Translations under genes and position numbers: made by a program
The notes under the pieces: model-generated
What the model was told of the DNA's origin: nothing
Database searches by the model: none
What the model saw: the letters and a program-made list of their open reading frames with translations, nothing else
In this document: in pieces, positions 36,549 through 46,036 of the stretch
Position numbering within the stretch: the stretch's first letter is position 1
Layout of the letters: every line of letters begins with the position of its first letter
Source of the DNA: an uncultured Candidatus Melainabacteria bacterium
GTDB lineage: Bacteria; Cyanobacteriota; Vampirovibrionia; Gastranaerophilales; Gastranaerophilaceae
NCBI GenBank assembly: GCA_934717855.1
Contig: CAKUZI010000002.1
Span: 62,001 to 126,000 of the forward strand
Length of the DNA stretch: 64,000 bases
Direction: 5' to 3'

Positions 36549-37244
36549 ATGAGAGAGTTTAAAAGACAATCAAGAGTTCTATTAATCGACGATAATGCCG
36601 ATCACTTGAGAGGGGTAAAGGATTTAATTACACTTGAAAGCAGTTATGAAGTTGTTGCAACTACAACAAGTGCAAATATCGGAATTAATTTGGCAAAAAA
36701 ATACAGACCTGATATTATTTTGATGGATGTAAATATGCCGGAAAAAGACGGTCTTCAAGCTCTACAAGATATTGAAAAACTTGACTTGGGTATCAAAGTT
36801 ATTTGCTTAAGTGGATATGATGACGCTGATTTAATCTTCAGAGCAATGAAATTAGGTGCAAAAGGATATGTGCTAAAAACTATGGCATCAGCTCAACTTA
36901 TTTATGCTATGGATGAAGTTGCTAATGGTAAAATTTATTTGCCAACAGCTCTTACTTCAAGATTTTTCGAATATTTTCAACGTTCATTCAAGGAAGAAGC
37001 GTCTTCTGCAGAAGAAAATCTTCTTACATACTTAACAGCTAGGGAAGAAGAAGTTCTAGACCTACTTACACAGGGTAATAACTACAAAGGTATTGCATCA
37101 AAACTATTTATCTCCGAAACTACAGTAAAGACTCACGTAAACAATATCTTCCAAAAACTACAAGTAAACGATAGAACTCAAGCTGTTTTATATGCTCTAA
37201 ATAACGGTTTTGCAAACAGAAGACGTGCAAAAATGGCTGTTTAA
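36549..37244 (+). CDS. NarL/LuxR-type response regulator
   Basis: 231 aa. A receiver domain (RVLLIDDNADH, phospho-acceptor Asp60 in IILMDVNMPEKDG, VICLSGYDD, GAKGYVLK) and a LuxR-type HTH (LTAREEEVLDLLTQG, FISETTVKTHVNNIFQKLQ). A GGGAG site precedes the ATG. The histidine kinase gene follows, so the two form a two-component system. The input is unknown. Confidence 0.95.
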   Translation: MREFKRQSRVLLIDDNADHLRGVKDLITLESSYEVVATTTSANIGINLAKKYRPDIILMDVNMPEKDGLQALQDIEKLDLGIKVICLSGYDDADLIFRAMKLGAKGYVLKTMASAQLIYAMDEVANGKIYLPTALTSRFFEYFQRSFKEEASSAEENLLTYLTAREEEVLDLLTQGNNYKGIASKLFISETTVKTHVNNIFQKLQVNDRTQAVLYALNNGFANRRRAKMAV

Positions 37245-37271
37245 TAAAATTGATACTTAATAAGGTATGTA

Positions 37272-37302
37272 AAGGTTCAGCCCATTCGTAAGCTGAGCCT
37301 TT
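37272..37302 (+). terminator. hairpin between response regulator and kinase genes
   Basis: AGGTTCAGC and GCTGAGCCT form a nine-base stem with one G-U pair around a ten-base loop, followed by TTTAAT. It is a weak terminator or a stem that tunes expression of the kinase just after it. Confidence 0.45.
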
Positions 37303-37315
37303 AATGCAGGTGAAT

Positions 37316-37975
37316 ATGAACGACACAATAAAAGAGCAAGCAAGATGTATCGCACACGAAATAAGAAATCACATTTCTATTTGCGAGCTTTATACACAAA
37401 TCATTAGAAAGAACTTGGAGAAAGATGGAATAGAAAATGCATCTGTCAGCAATGCGCTTAATTGCATAAACAAATCTCTAAAAATAATGAGTAATAATCT
37501 TCTTGATTTAAAATCTTTGGACAACTTTAACCTTAAAGTTTGTGATATTAAAAAGGTTTTGGAAGAAGGAATAAAACTTGCTACAGTATACATTTCCGGT
37601 AAAAATATTGAAATTACAAGCGAAATAAATACAACTGCACAAGTTTATATTGACGAAAATAAATTTCTTGCTTGCGTGGTAAATATTATAAAAAACGCAA
37701 TTGAAGCAATAAAACAAGACGGCAAAATAAATATTTCACTTGCTATTCAAGCAGAAAACGCACATATAAAAATTTCAAACAACGGCGAACCAATTTCAGA
37801 AGAGAAACAAAAATCAATCTTTGAAGAAGGATTTACCACAAAACAAACAGGTTCAGGCTTAGGATTACACATCTGCACAAACAACTTAAAAGCCCAAAAT
37901 GCAATTTTAAAATTAAATCAATCTACCCCCAAAATTACAGAATTTGAAATAGTTTTACCACTTTACAATTATTAA
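37316..37975 (+). CDS. soluble histidine kinase
   Basis: 219 aa. ATG 37316 has AGGTG just before it; ATG 37304 lies next to the upstream hairpin and has no site. H-box IAHEIRNHISI, N-box CVVNIIKNAIEAI, G boxes KISNNGEPI and TTKQTGSGLGLHIC are intact. It has no membrane segment and no sensor domain, so it must receive its signal from inside the cell or from another protein. Partner is the response regulator 70 bases upstream. Confidence 0.9.
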   Translation: MNDTIKEQARCIAHEIRNHISICELYTQIIRKNLEKDGIENASVSNALNCINKSLKIMSNNLLDLKSLDNFNLKVCDIKKVLEEGIKLATVYISGKNIEITSEINTTAQVYIDENKFLACVVNIIKNAIEAIKQDGKINISLAIQAENAHIKISNNGEPISEEKQKSIFEEGFTTKQTGSGLGLHICTNNLKAQNAILKLNQSTPKITEFEIVLPLYNY

Positions 37976-37981
37976 TAAATT

Positions 37982-38040
37982 AGCAATTTTTCTTACTTTG
38001 AAACCTTTTATTAATATATAGGGAAAATTATAGGGAAATT
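37982..38040 (+). promoter_or_regulatory. AGCAAT promoter with GGGAAAATTAT leader (copy 1)
   Basis: AGCAATTTTTC, about 20 bases, a TATATA-type box, then GGGAAAATTATAGGG and the ATG at 38041. The leader is almost identical to that at 41417 and to the minus-strand one at 61892. GGG near the ATG may be the ribosome site. Confidence 0.6.
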
Positions 38041-41000
38041 ATGGATTTTTTTAATTCACTATCTCAAGTAGCAAAAAACAGAAATAACTTTAAAAAATGG
38101 GAAGATAATCAACGCCACGAAAATGCTCAACGCGAAGAATTGGCAAAAAGAAGAAATTATACTCCAGAACAATTGCAACAGGCAAAAGAATTTGGTAATA
38201 CAATTATTGACGTTGTTGATGTGATGGATAATCACTCTGAAAGCGTTGCTGAAAACGTTGAAACAGCTGTCGATCCTTTATCAAGTATTGCAACAATGTT
38301 AGCATTTTTTGGTGGCAATTATCTAGTATTTCAAGGTTTTTCAAAAAAGCAAGCTAATGCTATGAGTAATTTTAGAAACTCAATTATAGATAGTGATGAA
38401 TATGCGAAATTAGAAAAAAAAGTTAATCAATACCATAGCAAAAACTCAAAAGGAGAGGTTTACTATCGCTATAGCATTTTAAACAAAAAAGAACTTAAGT
38501 TAATCAAAGATCCTGACTTAAGAAAAGAACTAAGTATACTTCAAACAAAATATAATAATGGCAGCAAAAAATATATTATGAACATGATTAAAGCGCACGG
38601 CCTGATGGCTCTTGCGAGTATAGGAGTGTTTATTGCCTCTACAATGTATGAAGCCAAATTGCAAACAGATAGTTCTAAAATCGCGCGTTACCAAGCCAGA
38701 AAAGAACTTGATGATCCAAAAGCCTTTGTAACTTACACACCTGAACAAATTGCAAAAGCTAAAAAAGAACTTGAGGAACATCCTGAACTTATAAAAAAAG
38801 AAAAAAAATCAAAACTCAAGACCGGAATGTTCAGCTCAATTTATAATATTATAAAAGATAAAAAAGCTTATTCTCAAGACAAAGCCGCAAAAACAGATGA
38901 TTCTCAAAAAGTCAACAGACAATTGACCAAAGAAGAACATATCCAAGCTGAAAAAGATAAAGAAGTAATCCAAAGAACTGTCCGCATAATCAACAATGAA
39001 GCAGAAAAAAACTCAGAAAATATGGAAGCCGCTGCAAACGTAATTATGACAGCCACTCCAATTCTTGGTGCTACGCTTGGTGCTGCAACAGGTTGGGTTT
39101 TGAACAAAATGAATACTTTCGGCAAGTTTATTCAAAAAACAGTCGATAAAGAAGGTACTGAAGAAACAAAACAACTTTACAAAGAATTAAAAGCCAGCAA
39201 AAAAACAGGTTGGGCATATTTCAGACAATGGAATGAATTTGCCGACTCCCTTATGAACTCAAAAGCTTATGAAGAAGCTAGAAAACTTGGTAAAACTGCC
39301 AACAAAAAAGGTACAGCCGATGGATTTTTAAGCAAATTATTTGCGGCAGGGTTTGCCCACAAAACTGGTCAAAAATGGGGATTAGGTTTTATCGGCGGTA
39401 TGGTAACCTCTTTTGCCGGTATGATTATTGGTCTTAAACTCCAAAAATCTGCAGCAAGAGCCGGTAGATATGCTGCAAAACGAGAACTTGAGCAAAATCC
39501 TGAAAACTTTATAGGATACTCTCAAGATGATTATAATGAAGTAAAAGATATTAAAAATACAAAGAAAAAAGAAAATATCATAAAAGAATATGCACTATTT
39601 ATTCCAAGAGTTTTAAAACAATATTACGATTACAACAAATACAAAAAACACGAATTCAAAGAAAAACAGGCACTAAGAGAAATTCTGAAAAAAGAAGACG
39701 TGACACCTGAACAAATGCGTGATGCAAAAAATCTTCAAAGAAAGTTGTTTAACACATTTGAAAAAGTTGATGATAATTCGCAAATATATTCAGAGTCAAT
39801 GGAAGCTGCAACTGAAATTGCACAACCGTTTATTTCATATGGCGGAATGCTTTTAGCTGTTTCACCTGTTATTTACACAGGGGTGCAAGTTGCAAGAGGC
39901 AAGATTACGACAGCAAAACTTCTTGACAAAATCGTTTCTAAATTAAGCAGTAACTCTAACATAATGAAGAAAAACTGGTTTAAAAAATATCTTGGACACG
40001 TTGAGCAAAACGTAAGCAATGTAGTTAATAATATTGATACAAAAGTGTATATTGACGGTAAAAAAGTTGATTTCAAACCTCTTGGAGCAATTTTAAAAGA
40101 CATCGATTTGAAAAAAGATCCGGCAATCGACGTTATTACAAAAGCAATCAAAAACAGCTTCAATGGAATTGAAAACATTACAAAAATGTCTAACGAAGAA
40201 CAAATGACCAATTTGTCAATCTTAGAAAATAAAATAAAAGCTATTTATGAAAAAGCCGGTAACATCGATACACGGAGAATTACTGATTTATTTAACACTC
40301 TTAAATATGGATGCAAAACCAAAGATGGTTGGGTAGAAATGACACCTAAATTGAGAGCTGATATTATCAATGCTTTCGCAAACCCTGAAAAAGTTAACCC
40401 TGAAAACTTTGATAAACTATATGCCGTTCTTTCAAAATTAATCGGAGAAGAAAAAGCTGGTACCGTACTATTATTAGGTTCTAAAGCTAACCAACTTAAA
40501 AACATTGCAAAAGATGGTATCAAAGGTCTACAAGAGCAACTGAATGCTTTGAAAGCTTCTATCATGGAAAGAGCTTCTCAAACAAATAACGTTGTACCAT
40601 TAAATAAAAATACAATAACATTACTCAAAAAAATATTAGGCGAAGAAGAATTTAATGCCTGTTTTAAAGGCTCAATCAATAATATAAACGACTTCTTAAA
40701 TCCACCAAAAGGAATTGTGAAAGCAGGAGAAACATCTAAGCTAGTAGCAGTATTTCCGGATGAAGTTCTAAATGCTATTGATGCATCTTACAAAAAACTT
40801 AGAAAAGCGACATTTAGTGATTTAGGGAAATTGTTGCCAGACAGTATTGTTAATCCAAGTGCCGGATTAAATTCATTTAAAGCAAAAATCGAAAAAATGA
40901 GCGATGCCGAATTTGAAGATTTTGTAACTTTCAAAATTAATATGCCTAGTATGTCAAAAGAAATGTTACTCGAAATGATTCCAAAAATAGAAAAAATCCT

Positions 41001-41403
41001 TAATAATCTTCCTAAAGAAGAACTTCAAAAAATTCAAGCAAAAATGCTTGAGGAATTTAACAAAAATCCGGATGCATTTATGAAATTGATAGAAACAGGA
41101 AAAATCAAATCTATATTTATGACTCCGCAACTGGAAAAAGCACTAACCGTTGCCGGTATCAGTTGGACAGTATTTTCGTTTGCAATGGCATATGTTATTC
41201 AAGCTTGGCTCGCAAATATGCAATTGAAAGCAGGGCGTTTAGGCGTAATGAAAGCAATGGAGTCTCTAGATGATCCAGCATATTACGCAAACATTGAACC
41301 AACTAAAAATGTGCCTCAAACAATACAAACTAAAACTACCCCAACAGTTTCAGCAAACAATGAAAATTCAAATTTGCTAGAAAAACTTAAAAATAATTCA
41401 TAA
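38041..41403 (+). CDS. giant orphan membrane protein with three repeat modules
   Basis: 1120 aa, no known family. Three modules start near residues 40, 295 and 553: each opens with a TPEQ-type helix (YTPEQLQQAKEF, LTKEEHIQAEKD, VTPEQMRDAKNL), has SEN/SES-M-EAA and a hydrophobic segment. A shared closing segment has RYQARKELDDPKAF (about 217), RYAAKRELEQNPENF (about 473) and a weaker LGVMKAMESLDDPAYY (about 1061). About six hydrophobic segments are likely membrane-spanning. No signal peptide and no FKG motif. The next gene has the same leader sequence. Confidence 0.75.
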   Translation: MDFFNSLSQVAKNRNNFKKWEDNQRHENAQREELAKRRNYTPEQLQQAKEFGNTIIDVVDVMDNHSESVAENVETAVDPLSSIATMLAFFGGNYLVFQGFSKKQANAMSNFRNSIIDSDEYAKLEKKVNQYHSKNSKGEVYYRYSILNKKELKLIKDPDLRKELSILQTKYNNGSKKYIMNMIKAHGLMALASIGVFIASTMYEAKLQTDSSKIARYQARKELDDPKAFVTYTPEQIAKAKKELEEHPELIKKEKKSKLKTGMFSSIYNIIKDKKAYSQDKAAKTDDSQKVNRQLTKEEHIQAEKDKEVIQRTVRIINNEAEKNSENMEAAANVIMTATPILGATLGAATGWVLNKMNTFGKFIQKTVDKEGTEETKQLYKELKASKKTGWAYFRQWNEFADSLMNSKAYEEARKLGKTANKKGTADGFLSKLFAAGFAHKTGQKWGLGFIGGMVTSFAGMIIGLKLQKSAARAGRYAAKRELEQNPENFIGYSQDDYNEVKDIKNTKKKENIIKEYALFIPRVLKQYYDYNKYKKHEFKEKQALREILKKEDVTPEQMRDAKNLQRKLFNTFEKVDDNSQIYSESMEAATEIAQPFISYGGMLLAVSPVIYTGVQVARGKITTAKLLDKIVSKLSSNSNIMKKNWFKKYLGHVEQNVSNVVNNIDTKVYIDGKKVDFKPLGAILKDIDLKKDPAIDVITKAIKNSFNGIENITKMSNEEQMTNLSILENKIKAIYEKAGNIDTRRITDLFNTLKYGCKTKDGWVEMTPKLRADIINAFANPEKVNPENFDKLYAVLSKLIGEEKAGTVLLLGSKANQLKNIAKDGIKGLQEQLNALKASIMERASQTNNVVPLNKNTITLLKKILGEEEFNACFKGSINNINDFLNPPKGIVKAGETSKLVAVFPDEVLNAIDASYKKLRKATFSDLGKLLPDSIVNPSAGLNSFKAKIEKMSDAEFEDFVTFKINMPSMSKEMLLEMIPKIEKILNNLPKEELQKIQAKMLEEFNKNPDAFMKLIETGKIKSIFMTPQLEKALTVAGISWTVFSFAMAYVIQAWLANMQLKAGRLGVMKAMESLDDPAYYANIEPTKNVPQTIQTKTTPTVSANNENSNLLEKLKNNS

Positions 41404-41416
41404 TTCATTAAAAATA

Positions 41417-41476
41417 AGCAATTTCTCTTTTTATAACAACTTTATAATAATATAAGGGAAAATTATAGGAAAAATT
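41417..41476 (+). promoter_or_regulatory. AGCAAT promoter with GGGAAAATTAT leader (copy 2)
   Basis: AGCAATTTCTC, about 17 bases, TTTATAATAATATA, then GGGAAAATTATAGGA and the ATG at 41477. It supports that ATG as the true start of the next gene, although the long reading frame is in another phase. Confidence 0.6.
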
Positions 41477-44123
41477 ATGTCTGGAATTGACAATTTTTTA
41501 CAAAAAAAAAGATTTGACAAATTATTACATAAATACATTGCCTAGTGAGCAAACTAAAACTACTCAAATAGCTCAAGCTCCAAAAGCAACTGTAGATATT
41601 AATTCTGTTCGAGATGAATTTGTTAAAATAAAAAAAGAAAATGGAGTAATTCGCAAGTTTTATAACTTTTTGAAAAACACTACCGGTCTAGGACTTGGTT
41701 CAAAAAAAGTTGAAAAAGAAATTTACAAATTTGAGAAGGGTGAAATTACTCAAGAAACTCTAAATGAAAATTTTGAAAAATATAAAGCTTCTCAAAAAAA
41801 TGGAACACAAACAGCCGGCGATGTTGCAACGGCTGCAGTCTCAATTTCTTCGTTTATGTTTTGCAACAATGCATTGAAAAAATTTAGAGCACAAGACAAA
41901 TTAGGAGCCTTACCAAATGCTTTAAACAAAATTATTCATAACTGGGAACAAAGTGACAAAAAATGGGCAAAAAGAATGCTTAATGTACGTAACATGTTAA
42001 AATCTAAAACTAAAGCAACTCTATTAATGCTTCCATTTTTAGCCATTATGGGTGGACTAACCAAACAATCAATTACCCGCATTGACCGCCTTGGATCAAA
42101 AGAATACTCTGTAAATAAAAAAGATTATTCAAACAAAGAAGACTACAAAGCAGCAAAAAAAGTAGCAAACAAAGCAAAAAGTAAAGAGTCTTGGAAAAGT
42201 TTCGGAATCGGAGCATTAAATGGAATGTTAGCACCTGTCACAACTCTAGTTGGTGGAATTGTCGGAATTCCGGCATATATTGCAGCAACAACAGGATTGA
42301 AATATGCAACTGACAAAAATAATGGAAATAAAAAATCTTTTGGAGACTTCGCTCAAAAATTTAAAGATAACGCAATTGTTAATACACTTGGAGCATTGTT
42401 GATTGCAATTCCGGCTTTCAAAAAAGCTCATTATAACAAAGTTCTTGGTGAAAATTTAGATAAAGTTGTAAACAAACTCCAAGGTAAAAAGTTACAACTT
42501 CCTGACTTGCCGTCAACTCAAACAGCTTATCAAGAACTTGAAGATAAAATGATTAGCTCAGAACCAATACAAAAAATATTGGGAGAGTTTGCAACATCAC
42601 TTGATGAAAAAATTATAAATTTGACAAATGAAAACATATTTGCAGTTAAATTTCTACAAATCAAAAACGGAGGTAATTATTCCGATATTTCAGAAGCTCT
42701 TAGAGAAAGTTGTCCTCCAACAAGAACTCTAGAACAAGCACAAGCTCATATTAATAAGCTATGGGGTTCAACGGAATACAAAATTTCTAAATTATTAGGA
42801 GTTGGAACTGTTGCAGAAACTTACCTTGCAAAAGATAAATCCGGCAAAGAAGTATGTGTTAAAGTTTTAAAAGATGGCATTTCTGCAGAAAAAATTGCAA
42901 CGGATAAAGAAAAATTCCTAAAACTAATAATTGGAGATACGCCTAAAGATAAATTAACCGATACTCAAAAATACTTAATACGAAATGTAAACGATTTAGC
43001 TGAAGGAATTAGCAAAGAAGTTGATTTCAAAAACGAAATGCAAGCAGCTGAAGCACTAAGAAAACACTGTAAAGTTTCAGATGTTGCAAAAGCAATAGAC
43101 GTAAAAGACGGTATTTACATTATGGAAAAAGCCCCTGGTATCAGTGTAAAAACGCTTGTTGATTACTTTAACTGTGAATCTAGAATAAAATTAATGAAAA
43201 AATGGGCACAAGAAGATCCTAGATGTGCATCATGGGCAGCAGAAGAAATTCAAAAATGCGAAGAAAAAATACAAAAAATCAAATCCAGAGCGCCTGAGTT
43301 TGATGATTTTGAAATGACTCCGGCACAAATAAAACGATTATTAAAAAATTACATAGATATACAAGTTGAACAATTCTCTAAAATCGATAAAAATGGTAAA
43401 GTTATTCACGCAGACATACATCCGGGGAATATTTTTATCAACTTGAACAGCTTAAAAACAGGTAAAGGAAAATTGTTCACTCTTATTGATACCGGTAACA
43501 CAATTAATTTGAGTAAAGAACAAGCGAAAGTAGCTCTTCGATTATCCTCATTAATAAAAAGAGGTAATGTAAAAGATTTGACTACTTCTATATTAGATGG
43601 CGCTATATTACCTAATGGCTTAACAAAAGAAACTGCTCAACAAAAAGTTGAAGCCGACTTGAAAAAATACTTCTTTGACTCTGAAACAAAAATAGAATCA
43701 ATGAACATCGACTCATTCTATACATTAACTGATAATATTTTAAGAAAATACAATATTATTCCAAATAATACTCAATTAAACTTAAACAAAGCTAAAACAT
43801 CTGCAAGAAACTCTTTTGAAGATTTAGTAAACTCTTTCTTTAAGAAAAAATATGGAGACCTTGACGGATCAAAGATGTCAAAATCAGAACAGACAAAAGT
43901 AATGGCGCAAGGACTTGCTGATATGGCAGAAATTTTTGGAAAACTTGGTATTGCGCAAACAACACAAGAAACAAAAAACCTATTCCAAATGTCTTGGAAA
44001 GAAGCTCTTAGATTCTTGAGAAATCCAAACAATCTAAAAACAAACAGTGAAGACTTCTTGACATTTGAAATAAAACAAAACTTGCCAGGTCCTCAAAAGA
44101 CTTATGAAGATTTGTCAATGTAG
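41477..44123 (+). CDS. UbiB/ABC1-type kinase-like orphan protein, start out of frame at an A9 tract
   Basis: About 880 aa. The long frame is open from TTG 41487, which has no ribosome site. The proper ATG 41477 (with AGGA at 41467) is in another frame and would join if the A9 run (41502-41510) had eight A. The N-terminal 370 residues include several hydrophobic segments. A UbiB/ADCK-like kinase follows: GVGTVAETYLAKDKSGKEVCVKVL (about 438), EVDFKNEMQAAE, IYIMEKAPG, VIHADIHPGNIFIN (about 638) and LIDTGNTI in the DFG place. The substrate is unknown; the family includes quinone-biosynthesis and lipid-related kinases. Confidence 0.8.
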
Positions 44124-44126
44124 AAC

Positions 44127-44855
44127 CTAATCCACAACTTCTTGGATCGAAATTGATTCAACTCCGTCAAGTTTTTGATAATCTTTGTAAAGATTTTGGA
44201 TAGGATTGCGTCCGACAAAGTCTAAGATTACATTGATTTTAGTAAGATTTTCATCCGTTTTGTTCAATTTTTTTGAGATTTCTCGCAAATGCTTACTGTT
44301 TTCGATTATGTAGTCATATATAGAATTAGAATGCTCGTTCAAGCAAGAAATACTCATTTTCAAACGTTTGGTGTTTTTTGTACTTGATACAAGAACGTTT
44401 TTCTCAAACAATCTAACAGATACCAAAACCATAATAGACAAAACAGTTGCAACAAGAGCCAAACCATACATTCCGGCACCGCACGCCATACCAACAGCTG
44501 CGGAAACCCATAAAGTTGCGGCAGTAGTCAACCCAAATACGGTTGCCCCATGTCTTAAAACAGTACCACCACCGATAAAACCAATACCGGTAACAACTTG
44601 GGCTGCAATACGCGCCGTATCCCTTACACCCGTCGCCTGAGAAACTATTACGTTATCCCCGTCGGCAAATGTTGGAAAGCCATAAATTGATATTATCGTA
44701 AAAATACAAGCTCCCAAACAAACCAAAATATTTGTTCGCAAACCTGCATATTTATTAGTCATTTCTCGTTCCAATCCGATTGCAAAGCCTAAAAGCAGTG
44801 CAGATAAAACCCTTATAACCAAATTGATATCAAATATATAACCTAAACTTTCCAT
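44127..44855 (-). CDS. MgtC/SapB family membrane protein
   Basis: 242 aa. Four or five membrane helices, with LLGFAIGLEREMTNKYAGLRTN, TGIGFIGGGTVLR and GLTTAATLWVSAAVGMACGAGMY as family signatures, and a C-terminal ACT-like soluble part (KLNKTDENLTKINVIL). MgtC proteins help growth at low magnesium by inhibiting F-ATPase in some pathogens; a general role is not settled. Convergent with the UbiB-like gene. Confidence 0.93.
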   Translation of the reverse strand: MESLGYIFDINLVIRVLSALLLGFAIGLEREMTNKYAGLRTNILVCLGACIFTIISIYGFPTFADGDNVIVSQATGVRDTARIAAQVVTGIGFIGGGTVLRHGATVFGLTTAATLWVSAAVGMACGAGMYGLALVATVLSIMVLVSVRLFEKNVLVSSTKNTKRLKMSISCLNEHSNSIYDYIIENSKHLREISKKLNKTDENLTKINVILDFVGRNPIQNLYKDYQKLDGVESISIQEVVD

Positions 44856-44913
44856 CTAATTCCTTTCAAATTATTTCAAATTTTGTCGAAATAGTAATTC
44901 CAATCTACTTCAT

Positions 44914-44946
44914 GGCATAGTTTTTATTCCTGATAAAGACTATGCC
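44914..44946. terminator. hairpin after the peptide transporter operon
   Basis: GGCATAGTTTTTAT and ATAAAGACTATGCC form a 14-base stem with one G-U pair and a five-base loop. It lies 22 bases after the OppC-like stop (minus strand). There is no T-run, so rho-independent termination is uncertain. Confidence 0.5.
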
Positions 44947-44968
44947 TCTTCGCATCTGAGCTCCGCCC

Positions 44969-46036
44969 TTACCTTGTCTTACTTTTTGGATCAAGAATAT
45001 CTCTAATTGTATCACCAATCAAATTAAAAGCCAACACCGCAATAAAAATTAAAAATCCGGGAGTCAAAAGCCAAGGTCTATAAATAATATTTGTGTACTC
45101 CTGAGCCTCTTTTAGCATATTCCCCCAACTTGCATCCGGTTGCTGAATTCCAAGTCCCAGAAAACTTAAACCTGATTCCGATAAAATATAAGATGGCACC
45201 GACAAAGTCATAGCAACAATTACAAAACTTGTCGTTTGCGGTAAAATATGCTTTACAATTATTCTTAAACGAGAAGCTCCGATTGACTTTGCAGCCTGGA
45301 CGTATTCCTGATTTTTAATAGACAAAACCATTCCGCGCACAACTCTCGCAAATCCTGCCCAACCAATAAGTGCAAGGATTACAACTATTAACATAAATCG
45401 TTGAACACTCGTCATTCCGGATGGCAAAATTGATGCAAGAATAATCAACAAATAAAAACTCGGAATAGACATAACGGCTTCTGCAAACCTCATCATAATC
45501 ATATCAGTTTTTCCGCCGAAATACCCTGCAATTCCACCATACAAAAGCCCAATCGGGAATAAAACAAACAGCGCAAGAAATCCTATTGTCATTGAAATTC
45601 GTCCTCCAAACAGAATTCTCGAAAAAACATCACGCCCGTTAATATCTGTCCCAAGAAGATATAGTCGCCCGCTTTCATCTGTCGTTACAAGGTGACGCTT
45701 CATTGGGATTAACCCTAAAAATTTATATTTTTGTCCCTGTGCAAAGAATTTGACATAATGTTTTTGGCTTCTATCAAGTGTATAAACGATTTTTAACTCA
45801 TTCGCATCAAATTCTCGCTTGTAATTATATGTATAAGGCTTTGAAAGCTTCCCGTTTTCGTCAATCGTAAAAATTTTTGATGGCGGAACATAAGCCATTG
45901 TTCTGTCAGAAAAATCTTTTGTATAAGGCGCAATAAAATCAGCAAAAAATAATGCAAAATAAATCAAGCCAAGCACTACAAGCGCCACTCTTGCAAATTT
46001 ATCTTTCCATAATTGTTTAATTAAGTCTTTTATCAT
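44969..46036 (-). CDS. peptide ABC transporter permease, OppC/DppC type
   Basis: 355 aa, somewhat longer than typical because of an extended loop after the first helix (residues 35-125). The binding-protein-dependent permease signature occurs at SIGASRLRIIVKHILPQ, and SGLSFLGLGIQQPDASWG is the usual Opp C-terminal element. It overlaps the OppB gene by four bases. No ATPase gene follows. Confidence 0.93.
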   Translation of the reverse strand: MIKDLIKQLWKDKFARVALVVLGLIYFALFFADFIAPYTKDFSDRTMAYVPPSKIFTIDENGKLSKPYTYNYKREFDANELKIVYTLDRSQKHYVKFFAQGQKYKFLGLIPMKRHLVTTDESGRLYLLGTDINGRDVFSRILFGGRISMTIGFLALFVLFPIGLLYGGIAGYFGGKTDMIMMRFAEAVMSIPSFYLLIILASILPSGMTSVQRFMLIVVILALIGWAGFARVVRGMVLSIKNQEYVQAAKSIGASRLRIIVKHILPQTTSFVIVAMTLSVPSYILSESGLSFLGLGIQQPDASWGNMLKEAQEYTNIIYRPWLLTPGFLIFIAVLAFNLIGDTIRDILDPKSKTR

